Shown here piece by piece: positions 46,958 through 59,507 of a DNA stretch of 64,000 bases (within the stretch, counting starts at the first letter, position 1; every line of letters starts with the position of its first letter). Location of the stretch: NCBI RefSeq assembly GCF_022682495.2, contig NC_071399.1, positions 56,350,873 to 56,414,872 on the forward strand, in the 5' to 3' direction. The notes beneath the pieces were generated by a model that was not told the DNA's origin, did not search any database, and was given only the letters and a program-made list of their open reading frames with translations. This DNA comes from Desmodus rotundus. Lineage: Eukaryota > Chordata > Mammalia > Chiroptera > Phyllostomidae. A program made the position numbers and the translations under genes.

Positions 46958-48715
46958 GATATATGATGGATATTCAATCTATGCTGAATACCCAGGTACT
47001 TATATAGATACATATTTAATATGTTTAGACAATATATTAATTAAAAATCATAATAGCCAGACTATGTAGATAATTAAGATATCTAAAGAAGTTTTCAATA
47101 CCTCCCAATGCCTTGATAGAAATTATCATAAATTTCTCCTAAGTAAAGCATAGATCTTTTACTCATGGGATTCCCAAACTAGGGAAAGAAATAAGATTAT
47201 TTGCATGTATATTCTAAACTGTGTAAAAGCTCATGTCAGACAGGAATATATTTGATATCTGAAATTATGAGTTTTTTATATCAATGTTTCTTACCAAGTC
47301 TAGTATCAAAACCGCAACACCAGAACACCCATATTGTTGAATTTTATTTATTCTTTATTTGTTGGCGTCCTTTCTATTTTTCACTCTGGTGGACTACACC
47401 TAACTTCAATCTCTTACTAAGGGCAATTTTCCCTATCCAAGTAATCTGCCTATGGAAGACTATATATTTTTATTTTATGCTTACCATACCAGTGATTTCT
47501 GCTTTCCTATATATGGATGTCTTTAAACATAAAATAAACAATTTATTGTTCTGCATTCCTGAACCTGAATATTTTTTCCCTCAGTCCTTGTTATTAAGCC
47601 AACCCTTTCAAAGTACATTTTGGAAATAAGACAAAATTTAAGCAACATTTTATTTGAAAATCTATCAGAGTTACTTGGTTACTTTGAAATAAGTAAAATT
47701 ATCTAGTTTCTACTCCATCTCACCCACCTCTAAGGGCAACATTTATTATAATGCAAATTGCCACTGTTGAGGTACATCTTTTCATCTCTATAAAATGAAA
47801 ATCATTAAATATTCATTTTGCAAAACTCAGTGTCTCTGTGCCAGTTGTTCAGGAAACCAGTGCGAGGCCACTAACATGCTATATTTATTGTAATTGAATT
47901 TCTCTAGAATAGCAAGCTGTTAGGACTATTAAGTGCCCAATCAGAAACTTCCCATATGTCTCAATTAAAATGTGGCAGCTACACAGGAGAGATAAACGTG
48001 CTTGCCTTTAAGCCATATTAAACTCTAAGATTTTTCTGTCAAATGAATACATTAAAAAAAACCTGACACTTTATAAAATACACATACCTATATATTTTAT
48101 TCTTCCAAAATTGTCATGATTATCTCAATTATCTTCGTGAAGTAAAGCCAATTCAAGACTAGCAGGGATAGATATCTATCTTTCATCAATTGTCCTTCGT
48201 AATTTTTAAACAATCTTTATGTTGCAATGTGATTAATATAGAACTCATTACAGTACTATCAGATCTGTGTTGAACTGAAAGTGTAAGTGATTTTATCTTA
48301 TAATGCTTAGGATTTATTTGATTCCTTTAGAGAAACAAAGGAGGTACCATGTACAGCAAATGTATTTTTTATTGTATGACTTTAAAAATCATTTTTCTTT
48401 CCACTGGTTTTATATCTTTGTCCTCATTTATTTTCTAGTGAGACTCAGTTTTCTGCTGAGTAAAGGATGACTATACAGAGGCAGTATAAGTGTGTGTGTG
48501 TGTTTGTGTATGCACACACATCTTCTATGTACTTAGGATATCTGATTTACAAACAGACCTATTTTTTCAGCATGTTTATGTGAAAGCATGTGCACTTTTA
48601 AATTCTAGAAATCTCAAAGTCACAAGTATAACAAAATATTTGTGTGAGAGTTTCTCAGCTCTGTATCTAAGCACGTCCTCATTTAGAAGTTTTATTTTTA
48701 TTTATTCATTGTCTT
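46958..48715. other. No recognised gene
   Basis: AT-rich and apparently unique. The 142-codon plus-strand frame at 47201-47629 is hydrophobic and has no known motif. A (GT)n tract lies at 48491-48505. Confidence 0.45.
48491..48505. repeat. (GT)n microsatellite
   Basis: Short GT run continuing imperfectly to 48520 with TGTGTATG and CACACACA. Confidence 0.85.
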
Positions 48716-49800
48716 CATTTTAATTTAATTTTTACTGAATTTTATTGAAGGGACATTAGTTCACAAACCATACAGGTTTCAAGCATACCACTCAATAGAG
48801 CACCTTCTGCACGCTGTGCCATGCTTCCATCACCCCAAGATAGGTCTCCTTCCATCCCCATCGTAACTGCTTTTGCCCACCTACACCTATCCCCACCCCC
48901 ATACCCTCTGGCAATCATCACTCTATTGTCTGTGTCTGTGTGATAATCCCTTCACCTTTTTCACCCAGTGGCCCAACCCACCTTCCCTCCAACACCTGTC
49001 AGTCTATTTCATGTAGTCATGCATATATTTTTACTGTTTACTCCATTCATTAGATTCCACAAATAAGTGAGATCATATAGTATTTGTTTTACTCTAACTG
49101 ACTTAATTTCACTTAGCATAATAATCTCCAGGTTCATCTATGCTGTTGCAAAAGGTAAGATTTCCCTTTTTTTTTTTTTTTTTAATGACTGAGTAGTTTT
49201 TGCTGGGTCAAAAGGCAGTTTCATTTTTAATTTTTTGAGGAAATTCCACCCTGTTTTCCACAGTGGCTACATCAGGCTGCATTTCCACCAGCAGTGCACT
49301 AAGGTTCCCTTTTCTCCACAACCTCACCAGCACTTGTTTGTTTATTTATTAATGTTGGCCATTCTGACCTGTGTGAGGGGACATCTCATTGTGGTTTTAA
49401 TTTGCATCTCTCTGCTGGTTAGTGATGTTTAGCATTTTTTCAAATGTTTATTGGCCATCTGTATGTCCTCTTTGGAGAAGTGTCTATTCATGCCCTTTGC
49501 CCATTTTCTAATTGGGTGGTTTGTCTTCCTGTTGTTTAGTTGTATAATTTTTTTTTATATTTTGGAAATTAACATCTTATTAGATGTATCATTGACCAAT
49601 ATGTTCTCCCATTCAGTGGGCTTCCTTTTAATTTTGTTGATGATTTCCTTTGTTGTGAAAAAGATTTTAAGCTTGACGTAGTCCCACTTGTTTATTTTTT
49701 CCTTTGTTTTCATTACTAGAGGAGATATATTGGCAAAAATATTGCTATAAGAGATGTCTGAGATTTGACTGCCTATGTTTCCTTTTGGGTATTTTTAATT
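48716..49800 (-). mobile_element. LINE-1 3' region, antisense
   Basis: Antisense 3'UTR then ORF2 C-terminus (TCAAAAGGCAGTTTCATTTT at 49208). About 0.2 kb seems missing at 49197, where the 3'UTR side joins GCTGGGTCAAAAGG. 5'-truncated near 49800. Confidence 0.85.
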
Positions 49801-49911
49801 CAACCAATCAGAAGCGCATTTTTGTCTATTTTCTCATCCGATGAGAAAAAAAATCTCATATCAATTATGACATTTATTACAATTTCTTCCTGCTGTGCCT
49901 TTTTTTCTCAC

Positions 49912-49994
49912 TATTTTAAAAATTTATTTATTTATTTTATTGTTGTTCAAGTACAGTTTTCTGTACTTGCCTTTTCCCCTGCCCAGCCCTTTTA
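49912..49994 (-). mobile_element. Very short LINE-1 3' end, antisense
   Basis: TTATTGTTGTTCAAGTACAG is the antisense of the young L1 3' terminus, and the copy lasts only about 80 bases. Confidence 0.7.
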
Positions 49995-50985
49995 ACCTTT
50001 GAACTCAGAAAAGTGTATTTGGCCAGGAATTATGTGGTATTGACAATAAATGTATGCCACCCGAACAGTTCCTTGACACCGTACTATTTTCTCTACCATT
50101 GTTCAAAAGCACAATATAATATTTTCCATTGTGATTAGTTTATTAGTATTTAATATATCATTTAAAACTTTATATCTAACTAATTTAATGTGTTTAGATA
50201 TATTTCATGCATTTACTCAAAAAATCTATTGCTCGCATGCAGTGTGCCAATGTTATTCCCTTGCAGAGTTTGAATAAAGTAAAAAAGACAAGAAGGTAAG
50301 GAGACAAATAAATTGCAATGCTGGAGAGAAAGAGCAAGGAGAAGCAGCAAGTGGAGGGTATGTTACTTAGACTAGGTCATCGGTCACCTTTGTTTCTGAG
50401 GAGGCGTTGCTTAAGTCAAACCAGAAAGACTGTGGTTATCAGTGTATGCAAACCACAAATGACAGAATAGCAGGAGTGAGAAGGTCCTGAAACAGGACAG
50501 CACATGTTTACCTCCTGCTTTTTTGCACCCCGATAAAATTTGAATGTGAGCAAGAAACATAGTGATTTCTGGCACTGTGGACCCCAGTATATTGCCTATT
50601 ACAGAAGAGATATCTAATAGTATTTGTTGAATGAACTTTACTTGAAATAAAAAAATACCTCAAAGCTCATCACCATGAGTATTTCAACATTTAGAAAGAA
50701 TAGAGATTTTTAAGGAAAATGTATTGTGTTAAGTGTTATTGTTATTGTTGTAATATTGTACCTTGAGTTGAGTAAAATATATTCTTATTTTCATCATAAT
50801 TGGCACATTGGTCTGTGAAATCTTTCCTACATAAATGTATGTATATTTATTGATATGTATTTACTAATCTAAACTTCTTTTATCATTTTTTTCCTATAAG
50901 CAATAATTTTGCACTTTTTGTGCATCAGTATTATGTTACTGGAAATTGTGTATAATTATTTGACATTGATTTTAATTTACAGGAA
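49995..50985. other. Mostly unrecognised; L2 3' end within
   Basis: The stretch 50560-50640, with TAATAGTATTTGTTGAATGA, resembles the L2 3' end. I recognise nothing else. Confidence 0.4.
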
Positions 50986-50989
50986 TAGT

Positions 50990-52940
50990 GCACTATTATA
51001 GGACTCATTCTGCTTCTTTTACAATTTCAGTCCATATTTTGAGGTATTATTGATGTATGATAAACTGTATATATTTAAATCACGCAACTGAATGAATTTC
51101 CGAATATGTATACACCTGTGAAAGCATCGCTAAACCAAAAAAAAAGAACATATCTGTACCCTCAAAAGTGTCCTTTGGTGCCATTGTAACCCATCGCGTG
51201 CTTCCCCATTCCCACAGTCCTAGGCATTGATCTGTTTTTTGTCACAGTGGGTGCATTTGCATATTTAGAATTGTATTTAAATGGAATCACACAGTATGAC
51301 CTCCTGTTTTCCTGACTACTTCCACGCAGCATAATTATTTTGAAATGCTCAAATTTGTTGGGTGCATCTGTAGTTCATTTCTTTCATTGCTGGTAATATT
51401 CTGTTGTGTGAACATACAATAATTTGTTTATCTATTCAAATATTAGTAATCATATGAGTTATTTTCAGTGTTTGTTAATACAAGTAAGTTTTTATGTGTA
51501 CAATTTTTAAAAAATCTTTCTTAACTAAGTAATTTGAAATAAAATGGCTAGGTAGTATGTAGATAAATGCTTACATTTTTAAGAACATTCAAATTCTTAT
51601 CCCAAATAGTTGTACCTTATTTTAATCGCTGTATGTCATGTTATCATCATTCTTTTAAATTTTAACTGTTTTGTATTTTGGTTGTGTAGTGAGATCACAT
51701 TGGGGTTTTAATTTCATTTCTCTACTGTCCGACAGTGTGAGCATCTTGACCTTTGTTTAATCTAAGTGTCTTCTTTATTGAAGTTTCTGTTCAAATCTAC
51801 TGCCTTTTTATTTCTTACTTACTTCGAAAAATTTAATTGTTGATTTTCTTATAATTGGGTGAAATATATTTACATATACTGATATATGGTTTTTGTTGAA
51901 TATGTTCTGAAAATATTACTTTTACTGTTCATTATCATTTAATACTGTTCATTGTTTCACTTTTTATTATTTTATCAGTGGATTTTAAGAAACAAAAGTT
52001 AAATTTTATAATGTAATATTTATTTTTAACGGCTTGTTTTTGTATAATATTTAAGAAATCTTTGACAGACCCGAGATCTTAAGGATATTCTCTTATATCT
52101 ACTTAAAAAGTTTTAGTGTTTTACTTCTACATTTATTTGTGTTCCATTTGAATTTAACATTTACTTTTCCATAAGGAAAAGATGTGGATATTTATTTTGC
52201 TTATGGCTACCTAATTTCCCCAGGACAAGGTATTTTAGTTTATTCTTTCTCCACTGAATTGTCTTGGTAACATTGCTAATAATTAACTGATCATATAATT
52301 ATGTGTCTGCTTTTAGATTACTTATTTGATTTAATTGTTAAAGAATATGTTAATGTTTACAAAAAAACACTGTCTTGGTGAGTGGAGATTTATAATAGGT
52401 TTTGAAATTGGGTAATATAAGTCCTTAATTTCTTCCCTTTTAAAGCTGTTTTGGCTTTTATAGTTCTTTTTCCATTCCATATAATTTTAGAATTAACTCC
52501 TCAATTTTGGCAAAAAAGCATTCTGTTTGTCTTACAACCTTCAATGTATCTCTACTACACAAGGCCAGCCATACCCTGCCCAGGTGCACAGGTGAGGTAG
52601 GAGAGCACTGTCACTCTCTCCTTACCTATGTTGGGATTGCTTTACTCCATTTTGGAATTCAATTCCTCACGGTTCCCTTGGATTCAATGTTCTCTGCTGC
52701 TCTCACAGAAACTATACTTTCTGTTTTGTTGTATGTTTGATTACCAGATAAAAGCAGGTGTTTAACATGATTGTAGAATCATCTGGGTCTTAGAGTTTTG
52801 AATACAGTTTTAATTCCTTTAATATCTGTTTGTTTAGAAAAATGTTTTATTATTTCTTGTGCCAATTTAGTGCTTTATATATTTTTTTCAGAAATGTTAC
52901 TATTTCTCCCAAATTTTCAAATTGATTAAGATATACAGGA
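50990..52940 (-). mobile_element. Old LINE-1, antisense
   Basis: Antisense L1M-type layout: TGATGTATGATAAACTGTAT at the 3' side, AATGGAATCACACAGTATGA, GGGGTTTTAATTTCATTTCTCT (about 51702-51723), TGGTAACATTGCTAATAATT. Diverged and gapped; no open frames of note. Confidence 0.65.
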
Positions 52941-53369
52941 AATCCCCACATTGCATGCTTCTGGTATGTACAAATTTTAATTATCAGGGTTTTGCTATAT
53001 AATAGAATTCTTCTAAACACATGGTTCAAATTTAGTTACCATGGTATATTGACTCTGAGTAATCACATAAATATGAACTTTGCTGCCAGCTCTTTAATTC
53101 ACATATTACATAACTAAAAAAGTACATCATAATTAGTGATTAATTATTACTTCTTTCAAAGTCCATCAGTTATTGGTAATGTACATGTTATTTGTTTACA
53201 TCACAGGCAGTAATACACAAGGCTCTGTGGCCTCCTTTGCTCCCTCAGATAAACCCAAATAAAATTTTATTAATTAGATAATTGAGAGAAGTTGGTCAAA
53301 ATAATTTAAAAGTACAGAGAAAACATAGAAAGTAATAATGTTAATTGAAATTTAATTTTTCATTTTATT

Positions 53370-53660
53370 GAATTTAATGAGGTGGAATCAAATGAATGAA
53401 GTGAACTAACAAGCAAAATGCAAAGAGGCCCATAGACAGAGAGCAGGCTGACAGTAGTGGGGGTGCTGGAAGGCTTGGTGTGGACACTGCTGGGGCAAGA
53501 GATGTGGAGGGAGGTAGAAGAGGGTAGAGGGGGTATAAATGGTTGTGGAAGGAGACTTGACTTGGGGTGGTGAACACACAATACAGTGTACAAATGATGC
53601 ATTGTGGAATTGTGCACCTGAAACCTATAAAATTATGTTAACAATTGTCACCACTAAAAA
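53370..53660 (+). mobile_element. LINE-1 3'UTR end, sense
   Basis: A G-rich stretch with a GGTATAAATGGTTGTGGAAG segment, then GGGTGGTGAACACACAATAC, AATTGTGCACCTGAAACC and AATTGTCACCACTAAAAAG. That is the order of an older L1 3' end. A related end lies at 63205. Confidence 0.7.
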
Positions 53661-53780
53661 GTTTTTGCACAGCAAAGGAAACCATCAACAAAATGAAAAG
53701 ACAACCCACTGAATGGGAGATGTATTTGCCAATGATACAGCTGCTAAGGAATTAATATCTAAAATTTATAAAGAATTTAA
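53661..53780 (+). mobile_element. LINE-1 ORF2 fragment, sense
   Basis: The phrases GCACAGCAAAGGAAACCATC and CCACTGAATGGGAGATGTAT belong to late ORF2. It abuts an L1 3' end, so it is a separate fragment. Confidence 0.75.
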
Positions 53781-54131
53781 GTGAAATATATATTGAATGT
53801 AATTGAAGCTGACCATGGAAAAATACTGCCACTATTTCCTAAATGTAGATATGTAGACACAGGAACGTAGTGAAGGTTAAATTTATACTTATAAATGAGA
53901 AAAGTGATTGTGGCATAAAAGACAAAAATGCCTCAGAAGAAGTGATACCATGGAAAACTTCATATTAATGGAACTATCAATAGATACCCCACAACACTGA
54001 AAGGGCTTAGGATGTAATGTTGAAAGCTAATCCATATTTATAAATAAGCATGATAATTTGCTAAAGTATAGAAGAAAATATTTCCCTATATCAAGTTGTA
54101 TAAATGAGAATTAGAAAATGATCACTGTTCA

Positions 54132-54336
54132 GCTCTGGCTGGCGTAGCTCAGTGGATTGAGTGTCGCCCTGAGAACCAAAGGGTTGCTAGTTTGATTCCC
54201 AGTCAGGGAAGATGCCTGAGTAGCAGCCCAGTAGGGGCCATGCAAGAGGCAACCACACATTGATGTTTCCCTCCTTCTCTCTCTTCCTTTTCCTCTCTCT
54301 AAAAATAAAATAAATAAAATCTTAAAAAAAAAGAGG
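54132..54336 (+). mobile_element. VES SINE, TSD with one mismatch
   Basis: A box TAGCTCAGTGG (54145-54155), B-box-like AGTTTGATTCC (54189-54199), body CAACCACACATTGATGTTTC and an AATAAAATCTT tail. TGATCACTGTTCA (54119-54131) and TGATCAATGTTCA (54337-54349) are the target copies, differing at one base. A stretch after the B box is shortened relative to the copy at 46.7 kb. Confidence 0.94.
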
Positions 54337-54349
54337 TGATCAATGTTCA

Positions 54350-55374
54350 AATTTTCTTTATAATTTTTACAAAGAAATACAGTGCTTTAATTCTCAATGT
54401 TTCTCATATTTTAAATTGCAGTGTACTAAATTTTATTATCTTTAAATTTTTCCTATACAATTATAATTGGCCAATAGAGAATTTTAAATGTTTTAACAAA
54501 CACTTTGAAAGGTCTTAGAACAGTTGTAGTTTTCCCCCATAGATTCCTGAGATTGGTTTACATGGCTTCCACTTGCAGTCATTTTTATAGCCCCACCTTG
54601 TTGTGTAAAGTGAATATTGCCTGCACTAGATCATCACAAACTTTTGTGCTTTTAAATTTTCTGCATTCCATTTTTTGCACCTTTTCCCTAATCATTATTT
54701 GCAGATTTTTAGCTTTTTCTTTGTAAAGAATCAGCTTCTAGTTTTGTTCACATTACCTATGTTTCTTCTTTGTTTCCAATTTCCCTAATCATTTGCATTA
54801 TTTTATCATTTAATTCTTTTTCACCATAGATTTTAACTTACTCATTTTTATAATTTTAAAAATGATTTGTATAGCACATTGATTTTCACTTTCCCTTATT
54901 GCACAACAAAACTCTTATTAAAAAAAAACTATCAAAGTATCTTTCACCTAGTAGAAAATTAACGTATTTATGGATGTCAGCTAAGTTAATAAATATCCCC
55001 ATCTTTGTCTATTTCTCTTCATTTTTAACTACAGTGATTTGAAACTCTCAAAGTTGGAGATCTTTATAGATCACAGTGTGGGTTAAGAAAAGTTAGAAGA
55101 TAATAATAATAATAGTGAGTGACATCACTATTTGGATCTTATTTTCTTGCAAATCTAATCTAAATAATATGATAGTATAGTCTCCCTCTGAAATGGCATG
55201 ATCATAAGTTTTGGGTCAAGCATCATGCTACATCACTTAGCCACAAATAAGGTTTTCATTGTTATATGGCAGTATTCATGTCTCTGAAACATGTAACTGA
55301 TTCCCAAACCTTTTTATGTTTTCATTTTTTTTATTTAAATGCACATATCAATGATCTTTTTTTACAACTTCACA
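54350..55374. other. Mostly unrecognised; old antisense L1 patch
   Basis: The part at 54650-54880 (GCAGATTTTTAGCTTTTTCT, then AGAATCAGCTTCTAGTTTTG) resembles antisense old L1 ORF2. The rest is AT-rich and shows no features. Confidence 0.4.
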
Positions 55375-55377
55375 TTT

Positions 55378-56815
55378 TATTATTTATTTATTTATTTATT
55401 TATTTATTGTTGTTGTTCAGTTACAGTTGTCTCACTTTTTCCCCCTTTGCTCTTCCTTACCCAGCCCACACCCCCCCCTACAGTTAGTCCCCACCCTGTT
55501 GTCCATGTCCATGAGTCCTTTATACATGTTCCTTAATTAGATAGACCCTTCCCCTTCTTTCCCATTATTCCCTTCTCCCCTTCCCTCTGGTCACTGTCAG
55601 TTTGTTCCTTATTTCCATGTCTTTAGTTCTGTTTTGCTCATTTGTTTGTTTTCTTCATTAGCTTCTACTTATACGTGAGATCATATGGTCTTTGTCTTTC
55701 ACTTCCTGGCTTATTTCACCTAATATATTACGTGCCAGTTCCATCCATGCTGTTGTAAAAGGTGGGAGTTCCTTCCTTCTTTCTGCTATGTAGTATTCCA
55801 TTGTGTAAATGTACCAGTTTTTTGATCCACTCACTTATTGATGGGTACTTAGCCTATTTCTTGGCCATTGAAAATTGTGCCGCTGTGAACATTGTGTGCA
55901 TAGGTTCTTTTGAATTGGTGTTTCATGGTTCTTACTGTGTAATCCTAGCAATGGTATTGCTGGGTCAAAAGACATTTAGTTTTCTGAGGAAATTCCATAT
56001 TGTTTTCCACAGTGGCTGCCCCAGTCTGCATTCCCGCCAACAGTGCACTAGGGTTTTCTTTTCTCCACGACCTCGCCAGCACTTGTGGCTGTTCTGACAG
56101 TGTTAAGTGGTATCTCATTGTGGTTTTAATTTGCATCTCTCTAATGGCTAGTGATATTGAGCATTTTTTCATGTGTCTATGGGCCCTCTGTATGTCCTTG
56201 GAGAAGTGTCTGTCCAGGTGCTTTGCCCATATTTTAATTGGATTGTTTGTCTTCCTGGGGTGGAGTCATATGAGTTCTTTTTATATTTTGGAAACCAAAC
56301 ACTTGTATGAGGCATCATTAGCAAATATATTTTCCTATATGGTTGGTTCTTTTTTCATTTTTTGATGTTTTCTTTAGCGGTGCAGAAACTTTTTAATTTT
56401 ATATAGTCACATTTGTTTATTTTTTTCCATTATATCCCTTACCCTAGGAGATATATTGAAAATATTGCTATGTGGGATGTCTGAAAATTTTCTGCATGTT
56501 TTCCTCTAGGACTTTTATGGTGTCACAACTTATATTTAGGTCTTTTATCCATCTGAGTTTATTTTTGTGCATGGTGCAAGTTGGTGGCTGATTTTCATTT
56601 TTTGGCATGCAGCTGTCCAGGTTTTCCAACATCCTCTGTTGAAGAGGCTGTTTTCACTCCATTGTATGCTTCTCCTCCCTTTGTCAAATGTTATTTGACC
56701 ATAGAAACTTGGATTTATTTCTGGGCTCTCTGTTTTGTTCCATTGATCTATGTGTCTGTACTTATGCCAGTACCAGACTGTTTTGACTTCAGTGGCTTCA
56801 ATCTTTAATTTTCCT
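55378..56815 (-). mobile_element. Younger LINE-1 3' region, antisense, 5'-truncated
   Basis: Begins with (ATTT)n/T-rich tail (55378-55409) and TTGTTGTTGTTCAGTTACAG, then the antisense 3'UTR and ORF2 C-terminus. The minus strand 56172-55945 translates to [20 protein letters not shown]. The copy stops near 56815 within late ORF2. Confidence 0.92.
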
Positions 56816-58484
56816 TTATGCCTAGATATGTTAGAAAATACTTTAAAACTTAAATTTACTCACCATTAAGTTTATCAGTCAGATTGAATTAAAAATTACA
56901 AACCCGTTTATGTAGTTGCCGTGAGAGGAATTCAATACAGGGGGCTGAAAAGCGCTGGAAGAGTAGACATGAAAGTCAGAGTCACCACAGCTGTGCTGGT
57001 CTTTAGAGGAGAGGATGTTTGTTCAGCTGCCACATTCTCTACAGCAGCTCTGCCTCCAAATGTCCTTTAGACACCACTCTGTCCTTATTACCAGCTGAAA
57101 CAGCAGGAAGGTGGCCCTTGCTACACTTTTGCTGTAGATCAAACAAACAAGTGATTCATTCATTTCCCAAACCTCAGCTCTGATAGAGAACAACAAACAT
57201 GATGTTTACACTTCCCAACTTCTCTAAATAATAACAAAAAAGTAATGGTAACACCTAGTAATATATCTACTACACAAGCTAATCTAAAAAGATTCTCAAA
57301 TAAACAGATGTCTTAGGTGGACTTTTATTCCATTATATATTGCAAATTTGTTTGAAAACATCAGTGGGCATTTCTTAAAAAATAAAAATAAAATAAAAAG
57401 TAAAATATACCTAAAATAGACTAAAAATGGGAAACAACTGCCTCAAAGAATATATTAACCTATCAAGCTTTAAAATATATATATATATAAAATATATATA
57501 TAATTAACAGTATAAAGATTGGTGTGCCTTTTAAATGATTAAAAGGCAGAGGTTTTAAGCTCAAGTATAATATATTATAGTTATCCACAAAATTCCAAGG
57601 GCTCAGAGTTTGGTGCTTTGAGCTTGTACACATAGAAATGTGGTTGAAAGGATTTTTTCTGGATCTTACTTTAACTTATCTAATGTGATTAGAATTTGAA
57701 AGAGAATATTTGTAATTTTCTCCACTAAACTAGTTTTTTATAGTGGTGTTCTTTAAAAATGCACACAAAAAGCCTTAAACGTAATCTGAATATGTGTTGT
57801 GTTTTGGAACTAGGGGCATAGTCATTCGGGACAGAATTTTAATAACTGCTTTGGTACTTCTACTGTTTACTTTAAGCAAATTTTTCATAAAAAGAACTGG
57901 ACTGACATTCTCATAAATCAAAGTCCTTTTTATCAATTGAACAGATACAGCACAGGGAGTAAAATTCTCCCATCTGCCCAAACCACTGCTCTGGAGATTT
58001 TACCCATAAAGGATGAGAGGATTTTTCAAGCTCTTTGCCTTTGTCTTTCTCTTGAGAGGATTCTTCATTCAGTGACATTTACACAGGCAAAAATGTTTTT
58101 AGATTAACAATGATACATAGATTACATTTGCTTTAGGCATTCTTTTCACTACCACTTAATGTTTTGTATTTGGAAATTATTTTGTAATGTACTATATTTT
58201 AAACTTAATAATATATTTGTAAGCCTGCATTTGCATTTTGCTAACTAATAATTCAGTCAAGAATATTTAGTTAGTTCTCTAAAATTACAAGACAAATTAA
58301 TGGTAGTGATTGAGTAAGTATTCATAAATTCTGATCTTATATGCAACATTAATCAAGAGAATTGGCAATAGATTTGTAGAATCTCATCATGCTTATAAAG
58401 CACATTTAATCTGATCATCCAAACCAGTATATTAAGAGGCTGACTGAAGGTGAATTAGGAAAGAAATATGCTAAACAAAAAGAA
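56816..58484. other. No recognised gene; AT tract
   Basis: An (AT)n tract lies at 57473-57503. The part at 56900-57140 has higher G+C but no coding signature. Confidence 0.4.
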
Positions 58485-58689
58485 ACTAAAAGCTCCAAGG
58501 ATCCATGTTATGTACTTTACATATATTATGTAGTATTATTTAACTGATAAGTGGAATATTTTATTTTGTAAATTTTAAGAAGTATATTCCTGAAATTAGA
58601 TTGTATTTTGTTATTAATGGTTTGTCACAATTAATTGATGGAATTTATTTTTTGTGTTAAGTAGAGTGTCACTTAAAATAGTGTTTTAG

Positions 58690-58775
58690 ATTATATTAAA
58701 TATAATAACTGCTATTATGTTTACTTTATAGACAAGGAGAATGAGGTTTGGAGGAGTTTATCTCAAGTAATTTTT
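58690..58775 (-). mobile_element. MIR SINE relic, antisense
   Basis: The order GTTTACTTTATAGACAAGGA and GAATGAGGTTTGGAGGAGTT follows the reverse complement of MIR. Short and worn. Confidence 0.5.
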
Positions 58776-59192
58776 AAAAATAAATCCTATGTTAATCTAA
58801 TTCAGAGGCTCATCCTAATACAAACAGAATATTTCAGCACAGGATATTATATGTGACAAAAAAGCAAACTAGAATTGGAGAAATTCAAAAGATATGTAGA
58901 TAAAACAACATGTAGATAATGCTGCCTGAGGCTAGATAAAAAGACTGACTTTACCAAGTCTGAGACAATGTCAAAGTCTACACAATTATTAAAGGTATAG
59001 ACCATATTTTTCGGACTACAAGACACACCTGGGTTCTAGAGGAAAATAGGGAAAAATTTGAAGCAAAAAATGTGGTAAAATATTTAATAATGTAAATAAC
59101 ATAATATTTCACTAATGTAAATGTAAATAGAACTCAACAGCAGCATTAACAACCATTATTACTGACTTTAAGCTTTAAGTACAGAAACTGCT

Positions 59193-59336
59193 CTAATCAG
59201 GGAACCCCAAGAACTCTGCCTCACTACTGTCCACATTTATGAAGCTCAGCTCCTCAGAATCACTAGTATCACTGTCTTCACTCTGTTCATAGAGGATGTC
59301 ATCTTCAGAGCCGTCTAAGGCATTGCTGACACTGTT
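59193..59336 (-). pseudogene. C-terminal tail of a pogo/Tigger-like transposase
   Basis: The minus strand reads NSVSNALDGSEDDILYEQSE and continues as an acidic serine-rich tail ending in EAEFLGFPD before a stop. The SNALDG(S/T)EDD pattern followed by an acidic tail is what I know from the C-termini of pogo/Tigger-type DDE transposases. The DDE catalytic core and DNA-binding domain are not present in the window. The coding sequence is cut at its upstream side by the poly(C) on this strand. The reading is intact for 47 codons. Confidence 0.65.
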
Positions 59337-59425
59337 ACGGGGGGGGGGGGGATCTGCTGCTGGCGGGCCATAGGTTGTGCAACACTCTTGTATGGGGGCA
59401 GCAGTTTTACACAACCTGTGTGGCT

Positions 59426-59507
59426 CTGCAGCTGTTGCCAAATTACAGCTCCCATCATCCCAACCTGTCCAAGCATGATGGGAGTTGTAGTTTTGCAACA
59501 GCTGCAG
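59426..59507. repeat. Near-perfect 34-bp inverted repeat with ZNF143-like motif
   Basis: Arm 59426-59459 pairs with arm 59474-59507 with about three mismatches. Both contain a variant of ACTACAACTCCCATCATGC, close to the known SBS/ZNF143 motif. The hairpin lies inside the DNA transposon. Confidence 0.85.

Noticed and set aside
47201..47629. 142-codon hydrophobic plus-strand frame
   Set aside because: It has no recognisable motif, splice signal or known family. AT-rich sequence often gives such Phe/Ile/Leu-rich frames by chance.
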